DNA of 64,000 nucleotides from Dipylidium caninum (taxonomy: Eukaryota > Platyhelminthes > Cestoda > Cyclophyllidea > Dipylidiidae). The stretch covers positions 62,001 through 126,000 of the forward strand of contig QEYB01000412.1 in NCBI GenBank assembly GCA_017562135.1, read 5' to 3'. Each line of letters starts with the position of its first letter. Within the stretch, counting starts at the first letter, position 1. Under the pieces are notes generated by a model, which was given only the letters and a program-made list of their open reading frames with translations, searched no databases and was not told the origin of the DNA. This document shows, piece after piece, positions 10,240 through 22,560 of the stretch. A program made the position numbers and the translations under genes.

Positions 10240-11640
10240 TTATTGAAGTGTTGTGCTATTCTCTGTGTTTTGTAATGCAGTGTAGAATGATAAAGTTCTT
10301 CTAATCTCACATGTGCCTAATTATTCTGCTGAGAGAAGCGGGATGACATGGTGGCAGACAGGTTGGTAGCGAATATCGGGACAAAAAATAATCATGCGGT
10401 CGCGGTCTCGAGAAGGTGAAGTCCTAATTGCTGGTCTCACTTTCTCCCAAGTGTCCCTTGAGACTTCTGACTTGGCCAAGGAGACTGGAGGGAGAATTGA
10501 AGGTGCCCGTAGGGCATCGAACCAAAGTGGAGTCCCACTGACTAGTCGGAGAGGTGCGAAAATGAGCTCAAATGTCAGTCCTCCATTCAAATCAGCCCTC
10601 AATACCTCACAGTCTAATCACTGCCATGGCCAAACGTTCGAGTACTTCAGCATGCATTTGCCTGCTGTCACATTCAGCTGTAAAAGCTGGAAGCTCAGTG
10701 CAGTGTGTATGGGGACGGATGAAAAGGGCGTCACGAGAGACCACAATGGCCCGTCGAGTAAACACAGCCGTGACAAGGCGGTGATGAAAGCTGCACTTCA
10801 CTTCCTCTCGGTTTTGTCAATGATCTTGTTGATGTAGCTGGGAAATCGGGTGCATTCCGCCATTGCGACACGGTGGCGTTGAACAGCTTGTCCTGCAGAC
10901 TTGTTGAAAGACATGCGACCAGTGCAAACTGGGCGCGGGTGAGTGGAAGAAGCAGCTCCCAGGCCACCAGCGCGGCATGCACAGACGCCGCCTACTGAGG
11001 GGCACCGTGGAAGATATTGTCGACTTGATTCGAGTAAAATGCGTGTTTGTGATGGACAGAAGGGCGTTTCAACCCAAACACGTACATCGTCATTGTCAGC
11101 AGCGTCAGCAAATAAACTTGGGCTGTTACGAACAGTGCCAACACTCGACGATGACCCACAATTCCGGCTGGTAAAGGGGCTCGTCTGCATCACTGCCCTG
11201 AACAAAGGGAAGAGCAAGACGCCTCCGTGCATTTGCTTAATCATCGTTCGCCTTCAACGTCTTCATCCTGGACAGTTTTGATAGGCAAAACGAGGGAGGG
11301 GTGACGCCGTCGAAATCCTCCTCTTTCGCCTCCAACCACTTCAGTGGATGTCAACCGCCGAGAGAAGATTCGAAACAAGGGAGAAGGGACTTCCGCCTCA
11401 GCATGCTCCTGATACACGAAACTATGCTGGTCAGGCGACCGCCTCCCTCCACCGTGGTAAATGAGCTGTCCTAAAAGACAACAGTTGATCCTCCAGGAAA
11501 GTGGACGTCCTTTCATGAGGCCATCAAACGGCGGTTACCAAAAAAGAAGATTAAAGCTGCGAAGAGGGGCCATTGGAAAGCAACTGAGAGCCAACATTCA
11601 GCCTCCATGCGGGTTAAGAGAACAGCAACTTGACTTCTTG
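10240..11640. other. Unassigned region with overlapping open frames
   Basis: A plus frame of 147 codons starts at ATG 10394, and a minus frame of 148 codons spans 11244-10798 (ending SYINKIIDKTERK). Neither has a recognisable domain or promoter. Confidence 0.3.
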
Positions 11641-11808
11641 TATGCCCGTCGGTTGCCACTGTCGTCTGCAAACGGCAGAACTCGCGACTAATTGTGCATT
11701 GCCTTTCTGTTCACCATGCCACAAAGCCTTTTTCTTGTCATGTGCAGTCTTCACTAATGGACGCACTCGTGTGCATAAATATCCGCACCAGAATGCAGCA
11801 GCATCCAT
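11640..11808. repeat. Inverted repeat arm, partner 2541-2702
   Basis: Carries the promoter of copy C and its upstream flank; the reverse complement of 2541-2702 with few differences. Confidence 0.75.
11745..11784 (+). promoter_or_regulatory. Conserved family promoter ahead of copy C
   Basis: The box CAGTCTTCACTAATGGACGC (11745-11764) is followed by CATAAATATCC (11774-11784), 34 bp before the ATG at 11818. The same sequence occurs inverted at 2540-2612, 14350-14388 and, more diverged, 18585-18625. Confidence 0.5.
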
Positions 11809-11817
11809 CATTTTGGA

Positions 11818-12660
11818 ATGCACGCCAACGCAAGCGTCCATCTTCTCCTTCTTCGTCATCGCCACCTCGTCTTCCTCGTTCTCGTCCACCTCCTCCTCCT
11901 CCTCCTTTTCACCTCGGCTACTATCTGTTCGCTCGCAGAGGAAAATGAGAGTGCGCACTTCTGCTCCGACGTCAGTCCCATGAGTGAGGACCAATTCCTC
12001 CTACGTTCGCATTGCATGGCGACTGGCACACGCCACACGCCACCCGCCACCCGCCAATAGCCCCTCGGTCTACTTCTCATTCTTTCCAGCGGGTTGCTGT
12101 CCGTCTCACGCCTTCGCCGTCGAGGCCATCAACAAGAACATCGCCCACCTCGTCTATACGGGCTATAAGACGTTGTGCATCAAATGGCCTTGCCTGGACG
12201 ACGTGGTGTGGGGTGTCGACACAGTCGTCTCGTGGGTTTCCGTTTGCCATGGGGTGTCGCAGTCAAAAATGGAACTCGAATGTTTCGTAGAGGTGCGTAT
12301 TTTTGAACTTCACAGGAAGTTACAACGAGTCGCGTCCTCCCCCGTATATCACTCCATTCTGCCCACTTTCGTGCCTCGCGTCACTTCCCTTCGCCTCTAT
12401 CTCGAGCCTTCTCTTACTCCCTCGAGACTTGAGCGAAGCCGCATGGAGAAGAAAGCCTTCGTCACCGCCAACCCCAACATCCTCGTCAATGCAAAGCTGC
12501 AGTACAACGGTGTGCTACGAATCAACCGGTGAAGGTCAAACACTTGAGGATTCTCCAGACACAGTGGATTAACTGCGTGCAGTGGTGGAAATTGGCATAT
12601 ACGCCTCTCTCCTGCGTTTCTCCTATTACCACATCAAGAATTTATGTGGCTTCGGATGTA
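11818..12660 (+). pseudogene. Secreted-family copy C (three exons, frameshifted)
   Basis: Exon 1 (11818-12004) has an ATG, a signal peptide (LVFLVLVHLLLLLLF) and ends in phase 1. An 85-bp intron follows. Exon 2 (12090-12343) reads VEAINKNIAHLV and ECFVE, and exon 3 starts at about 12427 with KKAFVTANPNILVNAKLQ. Against the duplicate at 3.9-4.2 kb, exon 2 has one extra base in a T run near 12301, and exon 3 loses one base near 12530, creating a TGA. Both are single-base indels, so decay or sequencing error are possible causes. The promoter box and TATA (11745-11784) are well kept. It faces copy D tail to tail. Confidence 0.6.
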
Positions 12661-13599
12661 GGCCTTGGACAAGTGCATGTAGGGTGTATACGCCCCTTGT
12701 CCTTGTTCTCGTACTCGTCGTCTTCATGTTCCTCTTGGCTTCTCCTTCTTCCTAAGTGGCGGACACTTGGGCTCATGTCGAGGACGTCGGAGTCGTGCCC
12801 TGAGACTTCTCGCTGTTCCTTCCATGTCATGTGTGCATTTCGCGTTAATATGTTAATTAAAGTGGATGGAAGAAATTTCTGCCGAAGCACTGGGTGGAGA
12901 CGTCCATTTTCCTCGCTTGTGGGGAAGATTTGCCTAGTGCCTCATCGATGTCTTCGTCTTACCCAGTTCAGCCGTTGTGTCAGTCGGGAGGAGTCGCGAA
13001 ACCGATGGGGTACGACACCCCAAGGTTGGTGTTCAGCTGAGAATAGTCTTTCAAACACCTTACGCGATTTTATTGCTCCGACTGACAAAGCAGTTCATAT
13101 GGGAAAGAGGTGGACTTTGATATGCGCGCTAAGCAAGTCTACCTTCACAAGTGAGGCAATTGAATAACTTCAGGCGTTGGTTCATTGGGTGAATCGTCCA
13201 TCCACATCGACTGACAAACTGGCACGAAATGCGTCCATGACATGGAAGGCACAACGAGAAGTCTCAAGAAACCACTTCAGCGCCCTCGTAAACACCTAAG
13301 TGCCTTCGTGGCATCGCTCGAGCTCAGCCTGACTTTTGCCTGCCTGTTTCTCCTTGGTCACGTGGATTAACCTGCAGGACACTTGCCTCTCCATGATAAT
13401 TTGTCGCCAGAACGGAACCTCAACACCCATTCCACACACTCCCGCCTCACCTCATGCAAAGCCGAGTCTACTCTCCTCTCCTCTCCCCTCCTCGCCTCTT
13501 CGCCTCTTCGCCTCCCCCCACCCCACATACTCCACCACCCTCGCCACTACGTCTGTCCACTGCGCTCATCCACCGTTTGCTAGTTAGGAAACAAAAGAG

Positions 13600-14315
13600 A
13601 GGCAGTAGAAGAACAAGGAAAGGAGGAGCGTAAACACGCCACACGCGTTTGTCTATGGCCTTCATCCAAAAATGTATATATTTTTGCCGTGATAACAGGC
13701 GAAACGTCGTTGTGCTGCACCTTCGCGCCGACGAGAAAGCTGAGAGTGGCGATAACGAAGGCGTTCTTCTCCGTGTGCTTCGCTTAACTCTTGCGGGGAT
13801 GCAGAAGAAGGCTCTGGTTAGAGGCGACGCGAAGCAAAGCGAAGCAGGGCGAGGCGAGGCATGCAAGCGAGGAGGGTGGAGTGACATACCGAGGAGGACC
13901 CGAAACGGTGTAACTGCGTGTGAAGCTCAAATTTCGTCCCTCTACAAAGCAATCGAATTCCATTTCTGACTGCGACACCTCATGACAATCGGAAGTCCAC
14001 GAGACGACGCCGTCGTCGCCCCGCCACACTTCGTTGGAGTAAGGCCATTTGATGGACAACGCCTTATAGCCAGTTTGGACGAGGTGGGCGATGTTCTTGC
14101 TGATGGCCTCGACGTCGTAGGTGCGAGACGGACAGCGGCCCGCTGGAAAGAAAGTGAGTTAGACGGAGGGGTGGGTGGTGGTGGGTGGCGGGGGCTTGTG
14201 AAGATTGCCAAAAGGGCGAGCAGACAGTACCCACGGCGTGGAGAAGAAGGACGAGGACGAGGAAGACGAGGAGGCGCCGAGGGAGGTGGAGCTCGACGGT
14301 TGCGTTGGCGTGCAT
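13600..14315 (-). pseudogene. Secreted-family copy D (minus strand, defective)
   Basis: Reading leftward, exon 1 starts at ATG 14315 with a signal peptide (LLVFLVLVLLLHAVGTVC). The second half of exon 1 and its usual donor are missing. Exon 2 lies at about 14148-13885, behind a TTTCTTTCCAG acceptor, and reads VEAISKNIAHLVQTG and DCFVEG. Exon 3 follows at about 13830-13600, starting KNAFVIATLS. Relative to copy B it lacks exactly 126 bp (42 codons) within exon 3. The promoter (14350-14388) is intact. Overall defective because exon 1 can no longer be joined as in the family model. Confidence 0.55.
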
Positions 14316-14349
14316 TCTGAGTGGATGGATGCTGCTGCATTGTGTCGCG

Positions 14350-14388
14350 CCTATTAATGCAGACGAGTGTGTCCATTAGTGAAGACTG
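14350..14388 (-). promoter_or_regulatory. Conserved family promoter ahead of copy D
   Basis: On the minus strand the box CAGTCTTCACTAATGGACAC (14388-14369) is followed by the TATA-like GCATTAATAGG (14360-14350), 35 bp before ATG 14315. Confidence 0.45.
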
Positions 14389-15754
14389 CACAAGGCAAGT
14401 AAACGGGTCAATCACTGGCTCTGATGCGGTTTTCTAGCATTTTGTCGGCAGCAGACGACACGAGCTGCTTTCCTCTAGCTTTAGTCCACAAAACTATTTG
14501 TGCTTTTTGGGTACCTCCGAGGGATGGCCTCATGTAAGGACGTCCACTCCCTTGGCGGCGTCGTCTTATTCCCCAACCGTCATCGCTGCAAGCGCCTCCC
14601 CCGTATCTGTAACTTCAACGGCTGGATGGATCGAAGGCCACTGCAAAGAGCGCGCATCAACAGAGTCAAATGTTGTCTTTTAAGACAGCTTATTTAACAT
14701 GATGGAGGGAGGCGGTCACCTGACTAGCATGCTTTCGTGTGCTGGACGCACGCTGTGGTAGGAATCCATTCTCTTGCTTCTACTCTTCCCTCTGCTGATG
14801 ACATCATGCAGAAGTGCTTGGAGGTGGAGGAGGAGGAGCAGGTTGACGCCGTCGTGTGTCCCTCCCTTTGCCTCTCAAGACTGCCGGCGAATAAGGCTTT
14901 GAAGGCAGACGATGATGTCGAAACTGCATGGCAGCGTCTCTGCTCTTTCCTTTGTTCAAGTCAGTGGTGCAGACGAGCCTCTATTCTAGTAATAATTGTG
15001 GATCTCCGTCGAAATTTGGTAATGACCCTCAACAGCCCCCGTTAATCTGCGGACAATCCTGACAATGACGGTGTTTGATGAGGCATTCGCGTTGGGCGAA
15101 GTTGTTTCAGTTAGATTGATGTCGCAAACAGGAAGGAGGCGGTCGGCGTATTTGTTCTCAACGTCAATTCCTCTCTGCTGAAACGAAGGAAGGCTGATGA
15201 GGAGCATTTTACCCCGAGATTGGGTACTCCGAGGACGCCAAGTCTGCCTGCCCGAAGCTTCAGGCTGACGCTCTTTCGCCTTCAATCCTCCGGCATTTGT
15301 CCCCTTTCCGCCTGCCACGACCCTATTCAGGCTCAGAATATTGAGGTGGAGAAATGAAGTCTCCTTGGGTTTTCCGCTGTCCGCAGTCATTCAACCCATC
15401 GACTTGCCATCGTTACGGCCCAGTTCAAAGTCTCCTGCCCACTGCATTCTCCCCTCGGCCCTTATATTGGTGTCGAGGTGTGGCCGAACGCAGCCGATCG
15501 TCGGCTTCTCCTTTTCGCACGTCCTCTTACCCGCCCTCGTGAAAACGATTTTCCAGTGCATTCGTTTTGCAGGCGCCTCACGGGCATCTTTTTCTCTCAT
15601 CCGAGGAAAGTGCCGCATTCTGCATTGCCGGACGAGTGGTAGGTTCCGAGAGATGAGGAGAAGGCGGTGCCGCATTGACACGTCGTTTGAAGAATGACAA
15701 CCACTGGCAGACGCGTTGCTCGAGCTAGTGGAATGACGCCGTCCGACCTCACCT

Positions 15755-16072
15755 TTGACAACGAATGTCTTTGCACTTTTTCCTCCGACTGGCCTCCTAC
15801 GCAAATCTCCCAGTGATGATAAGTTAAAAGTAAGGTGGACGGCTGTGGACGCCTTCGTCGTAGAAAACGTGTCGGTGATTCTTCCCCATCGCCATATTTG
15901 TTTGCTGAGTCGAGTTGCGTGTGAGACGAACAAAAGACACTGTTTCCAAATGCCAGTGGCTGTTGTAGCATGCAAAACCAGCCATCATTGCGTTGTAGCC
16001 TCGATGCCATTCTGTCCGTCAGGAGGTGAACTGCGGGACTGCGAAATTGTGCTCGTTCCAATTCGACGTTGA
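15755..16072 (+). other. Unassigned open frame with several cysteines
   Basis: A 106-codon frame with AVDAFVVENVSVILPHRH and six Cys in its second half. No ATG near its start, so it could only be an exon. The minus strand is open across the same stretch in two frames, which lowers its value. Confidence 0.2.
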
Positions 16073-17109
16073 ACCTGTGCGCAGATTTGCCTCAGGGGCG
16101 GAGACTTCAACCAGCGCTTAAATACTTCAGAACTCCAAGTCCAAACCAAGCGGACTAGAAATTCATGCAGCCACAAGACCGATTGAAGACACCCCGGCCA
16201 TTTTTATTTCCTCTTCTCTCATCCACGCAGACGCTGAAGCAGTCGTTGAGATGGTTGGTTGGTTTGATGGGCCTTTTCATGCGTCGCTTCATCCCTAACG
16301 ACAAGCAGTCGGGGACGTTCTTCGCCAAACCAGCCTCCTTTTGTGTCTGCTTTGGCGCAGTCCTTCATTCCGGTCGAATCTAGGGAAAGTGGTATCTCAA
16401 AGTATGAATGTCAGCGAGAAAGGTCAGACAATGACAAATTGCGGTGCTGATGCCTCGACCAGTGATGATCTTAAGTAGCCCGAGAGAACGCTGCCAGTGT
16501 ATATTGTAGAGTTTGTTGGAGATACAAAATATCTTCTCGGAGATAGTAGCCACGTGCGAGATTGGAATAACTTTATCATTCTACACTTCCACCAGTGATC
16601 AACGCGAAGATTCCCATTTGGGTTGCCGCCCTACGAATCACGTGTTTACGTCTAACAAGCATTTCACTGCATTACGAAACACCTATATTCCCTTCCTAAG
16701 AAAAGTCCAAGTCGTATGGCTATTAGGGAAGGGCTTCCACAACCCCTGATGTACTCGGGCGGTGAAAGTCTCGGAAACTCTCTCTCATATTTCCTACAAG
16801 AGTGAAGGGCTTATCGTCAAAACTGTTAGTGTCAAGCAGATGCGATAATATGCGTCAATGCGTAAAGGGTTTCCTTCAATCGAAGGTAGTGCATACGAAA
16901 GTGACGGTGGAACCAATTTGTAAGTTATTGAGAAACCTCTCTCGGCGAGGTGTCAAAATGGAGGTGTTAAATTTTCCAGAAAAAGCACCTAAGCGAAGCA
17001 GCCTCGTAAGCATATTAACGCAGATTGTTGGCGAGTAGTACTACTGTCCTAAACACAGAGAACTTCAAGACGCTTCAATGAGTGGTTGCAGAGAGCCGTG
17101 CCTTGGCAA

Positions 17110-17200
17110 CAAACAAACGGTGTCGTCGACCTCCTCCTCCTCATCTTACTCTTCCTCCTACCCCTTCAACGTGGGGTGGTCGGCCAAGGGGAGAGGAGAA
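17110..17200. repeat. Inverted repeat arm, partner 10083-10160
   Basis: Plus-strand counterpart of 10083-10160. The hydrophobic leucine stretch may be a relic of a signal-peptide exon. Confidence 0.65.
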
Positions 17201-17610
17201 GCAGGCGGGGAGAAACGTTGGGAGTATGAACTCATCGACAGTCCACGCCTCCTACTACGCATTCGCCACCACCCAGCCACCCACTCCTCTGTCTCCACAC
17301 CGCTTCCACTCAACTCTCCCTCTCGTCTGCAACGATTGCCACACTTGCCGCGAATGTTCTTAAGTGCCAAGAGGCTCTGTGTTGAGGCAGAATCTCCCGA
17401 CACGTCTGCCTGTGTTCGCGAGGACAGCTCGACATGTCCACGTGGGGTCACATTCAGCGCGACAACTCGCCCTACGCCCGCCCCACTCGACTCAGCACTG
17501 TTGGTTGGGCATTTCCTGACTTTCGCTCGCGTGCACAAGTGAATCGTGATGGTTTCTGCCTGCGTCAGGAGACGCTTTTGACTCCGCCTGTTGTGGCGGT
17601 GACGAAAGAC

Positions 17611-17634
17611 CGCCGCAGCGCCGCAGCGCCGCAG
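17611..17634. repeat. (CGCCGCAG)3 octanucleotide repeat
   Basis: Three perfect tandem copies of CGCCGCAG. Confidence 0.9.
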
Positions 17635-18099
17635 TAACGCCAGGAGTTCTTTTCTCAGTAGAATGGGAGCATTTCATCCACCAGACAAACATGCTGGCCA
17701 AAAGACTTCTTTCACAAATTGCCTCATTCTCAAGTTTGCACTCTGCCTTGTGATCCACGTAATCTCTGGCTGTTTCCAACTAGCCAGGATATGGCACCTC
17801 TACTTAAGGTCATGCAACTGTCCATTAATGAAGACTGTTTTTGTGTTGAAGGCCACAACTTCTGACTTTGGAACTGTGACACTAAAAATCACCTTGGGAC
17901 TGAGTACGGTGCAATAAAATCTCCTTATTTGCTTGAAAGGTCAAACCGGAGTGTTTTTGGAAGAACACAAACGTCCTGCCGACGAGTTTAGCGGGCAAGT
18001 AATAGTAGGCCCGAGTTAGAGGTCAAGCGAGGCGAGGTATAAAAGCGGGAAGAGTGGAGTGGCATACTGAGGAGGACCCGAATCTGTATAACTGTATAG

Positions 18100-18560
18100 G
18101 AAGCTCAAATTGCGCCTCTCCACGAATCGTTCGAATTTCCTATTTGTGTGCGACACCTCATGACAATCGGAAATCTACGAGATGGCGACGAGGTCTCCCT
18201 GCCACTTGATGCATAACACCCAGTATGGGCCAGGTAGGCGATGTTCGTCGTAATGGCCTCGACGTCGGAGGCGCGAAACCGAGAGCGGCCAGCTGGAAAG
18301 AAAGCCAGTTAGGCCGAGGGACGGATGGTTGGTGGCGTGTGGCGTGTGGCGAATGCCAGTCTTCATATAATGCAGACGTAGGAGGAATTGTTCCTTACTC
18401 ATGGGACTAGCTTCGGAGTAGAAGTGATCTTTCTCCTTCTCTGCGGGCGAACAGATAGTGGCCAAGGTGAAGAGGAGGAGGAAGAGGAGGAGGTCGAGGA
18501 GACGAGGAGGCAATGGGTTAGGATGAGGTCGGTGGTATGCTTGAGCGCATTCCGAATGGA
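18100..18560 (-). pseudogene. Secreted-family copy E (minus strand, frameshifted)
   Basis: Reading leftward, an ATG near 18558 is stopped by TAA after ten codons. The signal peptide (LLLFLLLFTLATICSPA) is then open in another frame, followed by SPMSKEQFLLR and a phase-1 donor (C then GTCTGC) as in copy C. Exon 2 follows an acceptor near 18300 but loses frame. The diverged promoter box is at 18606-18625. Confidence 0.5.
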
Positions 18561-18639
18561 GGGATGCTGCTGAGTTTTGTTGTGGCTATATGTTCAGGTG
18601 TTTGTGTGTACATTAATGAAGACTGCATACGACAAGAAA

Positions 18640-21600
18640 ACGGTCCTGTGGCCTGGCGGAAAGAAGGGCAATGCACCTCTGTTAATCGGGGCCTATCACC
18701 GGTCTTGGCTTGACTTCATAGCATCTGATTGTTAGGAGACGACAGTAGTAGTCTAAGGGCCGGTGAAAACACAAATTTTTGCTGGCTGTTGGTAGCTTTC
18801 TTCTGGCTCCACCACAGAGTTAATCGTTGTTTTTGGAAACCTCCGCGGGGTGACTTCATGTGAGGACGTAATGTCAGCCGAAGGGAGACAAACACGAAAG
18901 ACAAAATTGCCTCCTCCATCCCTTCCTGCACACCGGTGGGAGGAGGAGGAGAGGCGAAAGCCCTCTCGAAGGCGCTGATTTCATTGTTGAGCTCCGAGCA
19001 CTGCAGGTCCAAAAACGTGGCTGGGCCGCCGCGACAGTAGGGCGGTGGTGGCCGAGATCTGGAGCCGACGGGTGGCTCAGGCCGAAAATGCAGCCGCCCA
19101 AACCACAGCAACTTTCATACGGTAGTACATCTCTTCTCAAGTAGTCTTGTCGACCTAACAAGTTATTCTTCACCGGAAGAATTTTTACCATACCTTTCAG
19201 CCGATGTCCCGTGAAGCACTGTACTAATCCGCCGCATATTAAAATTTTTGTAAAGTAATTTTACCACTTGCAAATGTGAGCAGGAGGCTTTTGGAACACT
19301 TTGACAGTCTTGGTTTTCTCCTTCCTTATTCCAAGTCGTCAATTCACGTTGTGGCCTTCAAGTTTCACCGTTCTACCACAGAGTGGGCCATTGAAGACCA
19401 GGCGAAGGAGAAGGAGTCACCTTACCAATTTTGATTGCATCTTCCGACGATGACATTATATTCGAACAGCCATTTTCGTCTACTTCTTTCTGGCTGGTCA
19501 GTTGTTTTGTTTTGTTTTTCAAGAGGTAAAGGTCCACGGTATGCGTTCGGTGGTGCAATCGAGAGGATCCCAACTACGGTTTCGGCATGCCGTCCATCGT
19601 CCAACCTCGCGCCACTTGCACAAACCTCATCCGAACAATCTGCGCACCCCACTCTCCGATGTCGTTACCTTCGAGGGCTCTCCACGATTTCCCAACAATA
19701 TCGCGGTGAGGGCTCTGCAAATCTACTGCGGTTTCGTGTCAAACTTTTCCCTTTCCTCCTCCTGGCCTTGCTTGAACCACAATCACGTACATCCGGAAAG
19801 TCGGCTTAAACTGTTTTTATCCTCGCCGCGTTGCCGTCGGGGTTGATGCCGGCGGTGGAGGCGATTTTGCACTGCCTACGTAAGTTGCAGTAGTAAATTG
19901 ATGGCGGCTCGATCGCCAGCCCACATTACTCTTGAATTGTGAGCGTTCAGTTCCGGCCTCTATCAGTCTCTGGGGTAATTACTTCACCCTATTCCTATTT
20001 TGAGTTCGTCACGGTACACTACTAGACTTAGTCCTCGCTCATTTCCACTTTCCTTTGTCGAGCACAATAATAAATTGTAACCCTGAGCAGCGACTATCCT
20101 CCTGTTTCGCCTTCGGCCGTTACCAAGGCTCCACATTCAACGAGCCTCAGACGCTTAACGTCGTACTTTCTGCTGCCTCAAGCCTACCTAGAAACTTCTT
20201 GTCGGTCTAAGGCACAGGTTTCATGATTCAAGATCATTGTTTCTTAGGGAAGTTGGAAATTTCTTTCCTTACTTCTCCACACCTTACAAACGTCACCGAC
20301 CTTTGGTACCAGCCTCAATTCAGCCTTCTCTGTTTCCTTGGGGCAAGGGGGGGGTCGTGCTGAAACATAATGGTCATTTCATGTGTGTTGCATGACGTAA
20401 ACACCATCTCTGGCCTCTGATGCCTTTAAAATTAAACCACTCAAGAAAACGAGCTAGGGTCGCGTTGGGATCCGCAACGTCCAACGCAATGCGTTAACGT
20501 TACTCATTTAATGGTAAGTTGGCATACAATTTCTCTTCACTTCTTGGACCCTTTGCCCAAATGCGCGAAGGCTGTCAAAAGGCGAATTGGCTTATTCAAA
20601 GTCGACGAGATCCCCTTCATCTCACCATCCTAGTTGGTGTGTTTCTAGTGACGAATGAGGAAGTGGCGTGGCGTTGGTGAACATCCGCACTTTAGTGGAC
20701 CCAGACGTCTATGTGGATGGCCTCGACCTCCGGTGCACCTTGGGATGGACGTAAAAGCAAAGTGGTCCCTTTAGCTAGATTCGATGCGGACGAACGTGAA
20801 GAGTTACATATCGCCTGAACCCTCAAGGTGAAGAAGGAGGAGGCGTGAATGCAGATGTCAGCCAGCGCATGTGTCGGCGGTGGGAGGGCACAAACACACT
20901 CTCTTTGCGTGAAGGAGACGCTTCTTGTGGAAGGATTGTCTTCGCGCTCTTAGAGTACGCGGCGACTGAACAGGTTCGCGCGATGGGATATAGACAAAGG
21001 CCGAGTTGCATCGCATTCCAGTTCCTGCGATGGGGCGGAAGAGGGAATGTGTCTCCCATCCATTCCAGCGGGACAACCTGGATCTCCAGTCCCTTCTCCT
21101 CACCTTCTCACACATCCACTTGCCTAGTGTAATTTGGCCTGACGTTTGACGATGCAGCCATGAAAAATTTGCACACCCTCACACGTCGTCTCGTGAGGGC
21201 TAAAACAAATTTCCTGGCGTGGAAGGGCGTTGAGGAACTTCGCTAGGATCTCCAACCACGATGTCCACAGTGCAGTGGGTGGAAACACTAAAAGCCGCAA
21301 CTCTACACATCCGACCGAAGCATAATTAAATGGGTGCTTTGCAGGATATAAAGGCGAGCTAGTTTAAGTTGTCTACAGGGAGACGAAAAATTACCATCCT
21401 TAGCCGCGATCTACTTGCCCGGTGTTGGATACTACTTTATCCAACCGGCCAAAGTCGACGTCTACGAGTCACTTGAGTGGAAAGTGGGGAGGTGAACAAA
21501 ATTACGTCTGAGAGTAGAAGCAGACAGGATAGTCCATTCGCCTACACAAAAATTCATGGATGTGACTTTGGGGTTTCCAATGAGGAAAAGCAAAAGTGTC

Positions 21601-21860
21601 ACTTACCCCTCCGCGAGCTTTACGCGCAAACTCTACTTGTTCTAGTCAGGTGTGTTGAGTTCAAAAGCTGCAAGTTGTGAGGCTGTCGCCGTGTGTTGGG
21701 CGAGGAGACCGTGTCCCTCGACTGTGATCTGCTCGCCTATTGGCCCCGGCAAACAGCCAATCAGACAGCGAGGGGTGGAGGCGGCAGGGCTTTGGCCTCC
21801 TCACTGCCACCGCAGTAGACATGGACGTCGTCTGCGTCACACGGTACACCTCTGTCGGTT
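18640..21860. other. No supported complete gene
   Basis: Apart from the possible exon at 19.5 kb, only short overlapping frames are seen. A TATAAAGG-like element near 21353 has no convincing start codon or exon behind it. Confidence 0.35.
19523..19702 (+). other. Possible internal exon, unassigned
   Basis: A T-rich tract ending TTTTTCAAG precedes an open stretch (EVKVHGMRSVVQSRGSQL ... SPRFPNNIA) that ends at GCG|GTGAGG. Both splice signals are reasonable; there is no flanking exon to confirm them. Confidence 0.2.
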
Positions 21861-21861
21861 G

Positions 21862-22560
21862 ATATGTGCCAAAGTCCTCACGCCCATCATCTCTACCACG
21901 CTCATTTTCGTCAACATCATTTTGTTAGCACGATCATGGTTGCAATCCTTGAAGAATGTCTACTTAACGGCTAGAGCATCGTCAGATCTGCTCTTTAGCT
22001 CTCGCATTTACCCAAATTTTATACCGTGCCGAGGTGTATGCTCGCCGTACCGATAAGGCACGGTACTGCAAACCGACTCAGCAACATCACCACCTAGTTG
22101 ACAGTCTGTTTTACCATCGGGCGTTTCATCAACATCTTCTTCCCCATTCTCGGCCATGGACTGTGTTGATTGTTTGCACGCTCTTCTTTGTCCTCACCCT
22201 TCCCAGCTTCCTCCAGCGGGAGGCGACGCCTCCCCTCGACACTAACGGCACGCTTGTGCTTGATAGGCGCAACATGGTTACCGCATTTGTGGTCGTCCAA
22301 ATTCACAGAAACAGGACAGGAAGAGTGCTCTTCGGTGAGCAGTAGAGAACCACCGTGATACTCATCTCAATTGCGGTGACCTTCCTAATAATCCCAATTG
22401 CCAGTACCATCGTCAACATCTTCTCCAACATGTTCACTTCGGAGGGGATTGTGACAGACCCCGACTTTCATTCACTCAATCAACACTGTCTTCTCAACCA
22501 ACTCCAACTGCCCCTCCGACAGAGAGACACGCAGGCAGACAGGCAGGTAGGCAGGCTTGT
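21862..22560 (+). pseudogene. Broken class A (rhodopsin-type) GPCR relic
   Basis: Pieces in order on the plus strand resemble peptide or FMRFamide-type receptors. Helices 1-2 appear as STTLIFVNIILLARSW followed by NVYLTARASSDLLF (family pattern NIYLTALAVSDLLF) at about 21896-22010. A helix 3 end, LTVCFTIGRFINIFFP (family WLTV..T..RYI...P), lies near 22104-22152 in another frame, with a TAG where Trp is expected. Helix 4, VLIVCTLFFVLTLPSFLQ, is near 22164-22220. Helix 6-like TTVILISIAVTFLI is near 22353-22395, preceded by a stop. Helices 5 and 7 are not found. Frames change repeatedly. No introns placed. Assignment rests on motif order only. Confidence 0.5.

Larger units (their letters stand above)
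13151..15075. repeat. Segmental duplication, copy 2 (partner 3084-4773)
   Basis: Direct duplicate of 3084-4773. It retains the promoter and signal-peptide exon of copy D (about 14220-14606) that copy 1 has lost, and lacks the 126-bp exon 3 block. Confidence 0.85.
15080..18000. other. No supported complete gene
   Basis: Contains the Cys-containing open frame at 15.76 kb, the inverted-repeat arm at 17.1 kb, the octanucleotide repeat at 17.6 kb, and a lone copy of the promoter-box core (CCATTAATGAAGACTG, inverted) near 17821. Nothing else readable. Confidence 0.35.

Noticed and set aside
12529..13167. A 212-codon plus-strand open frame
   Set aside because: It begins inside exon 3 of secreted-family copy C after a frameshift and runs through the 3' flank into the duplicated repeat; open by chance.
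3084..15075. Recent duplication read as two working gene copies
   Set aside because: Each copy lacks an essential part (exon 1 in one, part of exons 1 and 3 in the other), so neither fits the intact family model.
15391..16061. Two long overlapping minus-strand open frames (194 and 154 codons)
   Set aside because: Both frames are open over the same DNA together with a plus frame, compositions are poor, and no splice or domain evidence exists.
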